Of a stretch of 49,875 bases of DNA, positions 48,372 through 49,875 are shown one piece after another. The stretch comes from Actinomycetota bacterium. Its GTDB lineage: Bacteria; Actinomycetota; Acidimicrobiia; Acidimicrobiales; WLNW01. The stretch lies in NCBI GenBank assembly GCA_009699605.1, contig WLNW01000003.1, positions 1 to 49,875 on the forward strand. The letters are read 5' to 3'. A program made the translations under genes and the position numbers. Below the pieces are notes generated by a model. The model searched no databases and had not been told where the DNA came from. It worked only from the letters and a program-made list of their open reading frames with translations. Every line of letters starts with the position of its first letter. Position 1 is the first letter of the stretch.

Positions 48372-48409
48372 GTGAGCGGCAGCGTGCGTGCAATCGTGAG
48401 CGGCAGCGT
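48372..48409. repeat. 14-base direct repeat between tRNA-Tyr and murL
   Basis: GTGAGCGGCAGCGT occurs at 48372-48385 and 48396-48409, a 24-base period, in the 59-base gap between the tRNA 3' end and the murL start. It could be a regulatory site or leftover duplication. Confidence 0.7.
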
Positions 48410-48417
48410 TTGTGTAG

Positions 48418-48499
48418 TGGGCCGGGGAGGATTCGAACCTCCGTAGGCGATGCCGACGGGTTTACAGCCCGCTCCCTTTGGCCACTCGGGCACCGACCC
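48418..48499 (-). tRNA. tRNA-Tyr (GTA)
   Basis: 82 bases. Acceptor arms GGGTCGG and CCGGCCC pair (one G-U), anticodon loop CTGTAAA gives GTA, a long variable arm as expected for bacterial tRNA-Tyr, and T-arm GGAGG-TTCGAAT-CCTCC. The 3' CCA is not encoded (ACTA follows). Confidence 0.95.
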
Positions 48500-48511
48500 A
48501 GAACGTGGACG

Positions 48512-48517
48512 AGGATA
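48512..48517 (-). promoter_or_regulatory. Likely -10 element of tRNA-Tyr
   Basis: TATCCT on the minus strand, 12 bases upstream of the tRNA 5' end, fits a TAnnnT -10. The -35 about 17 bases further up is poor (GGGTCA). Confidence 0.45.
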
Positions 48518-48591
48518 GCAAGCGAGCATCGAGTTGACCCACCTGGATCGGGCACGCCCGTCATCGGGCCCGAGAAGCAACCTCGGCGAGG

Positions 48592-49083
48592 TCAGGAGCG
48601 AAGCATGCGCTGCATGAGCGCGACGTCGAGCCACCGGTGAAACTTGCGGCCGACTTCGCGCTCGATGCCCACGAGCTCGAACCCCACCGACCGGTGCAGC
48701 TGGATCGATGCCTCGTGCCCATCGACGATGCGGGCCATCATCGTGTGGAACCCGCGGCTACGTGCGGCCTCGACGGTCGCGGTGAGCAGGAGCTTGCCCA
48801 CGCCTTTGCCCTGATGGCTTCGGGCCACGTACACCGAGTCTTCGACCGTGGTGCGATATGCCGGTCGATCCCGGTACGACGACAGCGACGCGAACCCGAC
48901 CACCTCGCCCGCATGCTCAGCCGTCAGCACCGTGAGTGCCCCAAGTCTCGACGTGAGCCACTGCTGTTGGTCGACGAGGCTGCGAGGAACCATGTCGAAC
49001 GTGTGGGTGGTCTCGGTGACCTCGAGGTTGTAGATGGTGCGGATCGCCTCTGCGTCGGCGATGGTGGCCAGCCGGATGTGCAC
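48592..49083 (-). CDS. GNAT family N-acetyltransferase (phosphinothricin acetyltransferase-like)
   Basis: 163 residues. HQGKGVGKLLL (around 103-113) is the acetyl-CoA pyrophosphate-binding loop; IRLATIADAEAIRTIYN at the start and SIQLHRSVGFELVGIEREVG with KFHRWLDVALMQR at the end match the Pat/YncA-type subgroup that acetylates phosphinothricin, methionine sulfone and similar amines. The actual substrate is unknown. It lies 92 bases upstream of tRNA-Tyr on the same strand. Confidence 0.88.
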   Translation of the reverse strand: MHIRLATIADAEAIRTIYNLEVTETTHTFDMVPRSLVDQQQWLTSRLGALTVLTAEHAGEVVGFASLSSYRDRPAYRTTVEDSVYVARSHQGKGVGKLLLTATVEAARSRGFHTMMARIVDGHEASIQLHRSVGFELVGIEREVGRKFHRWLDVALMQRMLRS

Positions 49084-49118
49084 GGCCGAACATTACCGGC
49101 CCGGATCTCGGACAGGGG

Positions 49119-49481
49119 TCAGGACGCGATTCCGGCCTTGCGGTTCGAGTTCGTGGCCACCGGCTCGACGATGGCCATGTCTCCGGCCAGTGACTCGAGC
49201 CTCGCCCAGGTGGCGATGTCCTCGTCGTCGGTGAGGAAGATGATCTGCTGCTCGCGGGATCGTTCGACGAGCAGTTCCAGAAGGGCCGGACGATCCTCGC
49301 GTGCGATCTCGCGGAACGAGTCGTCGAGCACCATCGGCAGGCTCTCACCGCCTGCGGCACTGCTGCGCAGGCCTTCGAGCGCGGCCGTCTCGGCGGCCTC
49401 TGCGCCCTCGAGCCGGCCGTTGTGGCGCATAGCCATCGCGAGCCCGAACAGCGCGAGGAACGCCGCCGCGCCGAAGGTTAT
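49119..49481 (-). CDS. ATPase-like C-terminal fragment, possibly ATA-started
   Basis: LPMVLDDSFREI followed by DRPALLELLVERS and IIFLTDDEDIATWARLESL looks like the Walker B/D-loop half of an SMC/RecN-type ATPase; no Walker A is present. The first canonical start is ATG at 49436, but coding potential (ITFGAAAFLALFGLAMAM, a membrane helix) extends further. Read from ATA at 49481 it has 120 residues and forms an ATAA overlap with the stop of the small upstream frame, like an ATGA junction with G changed to A. Either a rare start or a decayed gene. Confidence 0.5.
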   Translation of the reverse strand: MTFGAAAFLALFGLAMAMRHNGRLEGAEAAETAALEGLRSSAAGGESLPMVLDDSFREIAREDRPALLELLVERSREQQIIFLTDDEDIATWARLESLAGDMAIVEPVATNSNRKAGIAS

Positions 49482-49621
49482 CCGGCGGGTGCGCTCCGCT
49501 CGTCGTTGTCGGCGTCGATCGCCCGCAGTTCGGCGGCGCCGAGCGCACCGACGAGCTCATTCACGATGCCGTCGCGTTCGATCTGGCCGACGCCGCTGAT
49601 GACCAATCGTTCGTATCGCAC
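49478..49621 (-). CDS. Small ORF upstream of ATPase-like fragment
   Basis: 47 residues from GTG at 49621: RYERLVISGVGQIERDGIVN then a run ending NDERSAPAG. The amino acid use looks coding and the open frame continues upstream to a TAG with plausible residues (FRLKVPGRRADVCLV) but no standard start. No family recognised. It may be the first half of a split or frameshifted gene with the fragment downstream. Confidence 0.35.
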   Translation of the reverse strand: MRYERLVISGVGQIERDGIVNELVGALGAAELRAIDADNDERSAPAG

Positions 49622-49731
49622 GAGGCAGACGTCGGCGCGCCGGCCCGGGACCTTGAGTCGAAATACCTATGCAGCGCGAACTGCGTCCCTATGCCCGAAG
49701 GGTCATGCCGTTCGGCCTGGGGGCGAACGGG

Positions 49732-49761
49732 TTGGGGAACGCGGGGATCGCGTGGCATCAT
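49732..49761 (+). promoter_or_regulatory. Possible promoter of tRNA-Thr
   Basis: TTGGGG at 49732-49737 and CATCAT at 49756-49761 with an 18-base spacer, about 34 bases before the tRNA. Weak match to consensus. Confidence 0.3.
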
Positions 49762-49795
49762 TGACGCCCGTGTCCTGGCGCAAGCCTTGGCGCAT

Positions 49796-49868
49796 GCTCC
49801 CTTAGCTCAGACGGCAGAGCGCTTCCATGGTAAGGAAGAGGTCGACAGTTCGATTCTGTCAGGGAGCT
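49796..49868 (+). tRNA. tRNA-Thr (GGT)
   Basis: 73 bases. Acceptor arms GCTCCCT and AGGGAGC pair fully, D-arm GCTC/GAGC, anticodon stem CTTCC/GGAAG with loop ATGGTAA giving GGT, T-arm GACAG-TTCGATT-CTGTC. CCA not encoded. Complete, just inside the window end. Confidence 0.95.
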
Positions 49869-49875
49869 CGTTACC

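Noticed and set aside
48359-48634. N-terminal extension of the murL open frame
   Set aside because: It runs through the tRNA-Tyr gene; the GTG at 48358 with GGAGG is the sensible start.
48637-49599. 320-residue plus-strand frame opposite the GNAT gene
   Set aside because: Shadow frame; the GNAT motifs are on the minus strand.

Overview
High-GC, densely packed bacterial DNA, most probably from an actinobacterium of the Acidimicrobiia type. This placement is an inference from codon use, frequent GTG/TTG starts, menaquinone-type respiratory genes and the gene set. The window is dominated by respiration: a cytochrome bc complex operon runs straight into a full 14-gene complex I operon (nuo1), and a second, different 11-gene complex I operon (nuo2, no nuoEFG) follows after one CoA-transferase gene.

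Layout. 1-3162: 3' end of hemL, a secreted zinc-metallopeptidase candidate, and a minus-strand pair of a geranylgeranyl-reductase-family flavoprotein (menaquinone-saturase type) and a membrane-anchored monoheme cytochrome c. 3554-9233: bc complex operon with a small membrane protein, a 2x[4Fe-4S] ferredoxin, cytochrome b split into two genes, Rieske protein, diheme cytochrome c and an unknown membrane subunit. 9242-24858: nuoA-N, nearly all start/stop coupled, so 3554-24858 may be one unit of 21 genes. 24868-27225 (minus): a double-domain family III CoA-transferase. 27528-38050: nuoABCDHIJKLMN, probably leaderless. 38099-39133: a MidA/NDUFAF7-type methyltransferase, the family of a known complex I assembly factor. 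39138-41029: TetR regulator and amidohydrolase. 41086-45579: mscL, acs, a HAD-like phosphatase, htpX, yajQ. 45598-48358 (minus): a MurD2/MurL-like pair, implying the alternative route that makes D-Glu in peptidoglycan by epimerising UDP-MurNAc-L-Ala-L-Glu. 48418-49868: tRNA-Tyr, a GNAT acetyltransferase, two ORFs of a broken or oddly started ATPase-like gene, and tRNA-Thr at the edge.

How it works together. Nuo1 should oxidise NADH and reduce menaquinone. The bc complex oxidises menaquinol through a b6f-like split cytochrome b, a Rieske protein and a diheme cytochrome c. The divergent flavoprotein/cytochrome c pair fits quinone tail reduction and electron transfer at the same hub. Nuo2 keeps the quinone module and all proton-pump subunits but has no NADH module, so it probably takes electrons from another carrier such as ferredoxin. 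The most testable novelties are: (i) the MidA-like gene beside nuo2, where NuoD2 keeps the arginine that NDUFAF7 methylates in mitochondria while NuoD1 has Thr; (ii) a short PEHL-type N-terminal motif shared by two non-homologous respiratory proteins; (iii) a coiled-coil insertion in NuoL1 and a His/Asp-rich tail on NuoI1; (iv) the MurL/MurD2 pair; (v) loss of the conserved ERK-type motif in NuoH2. No mobile element, prophage or CRISPR array was seen.
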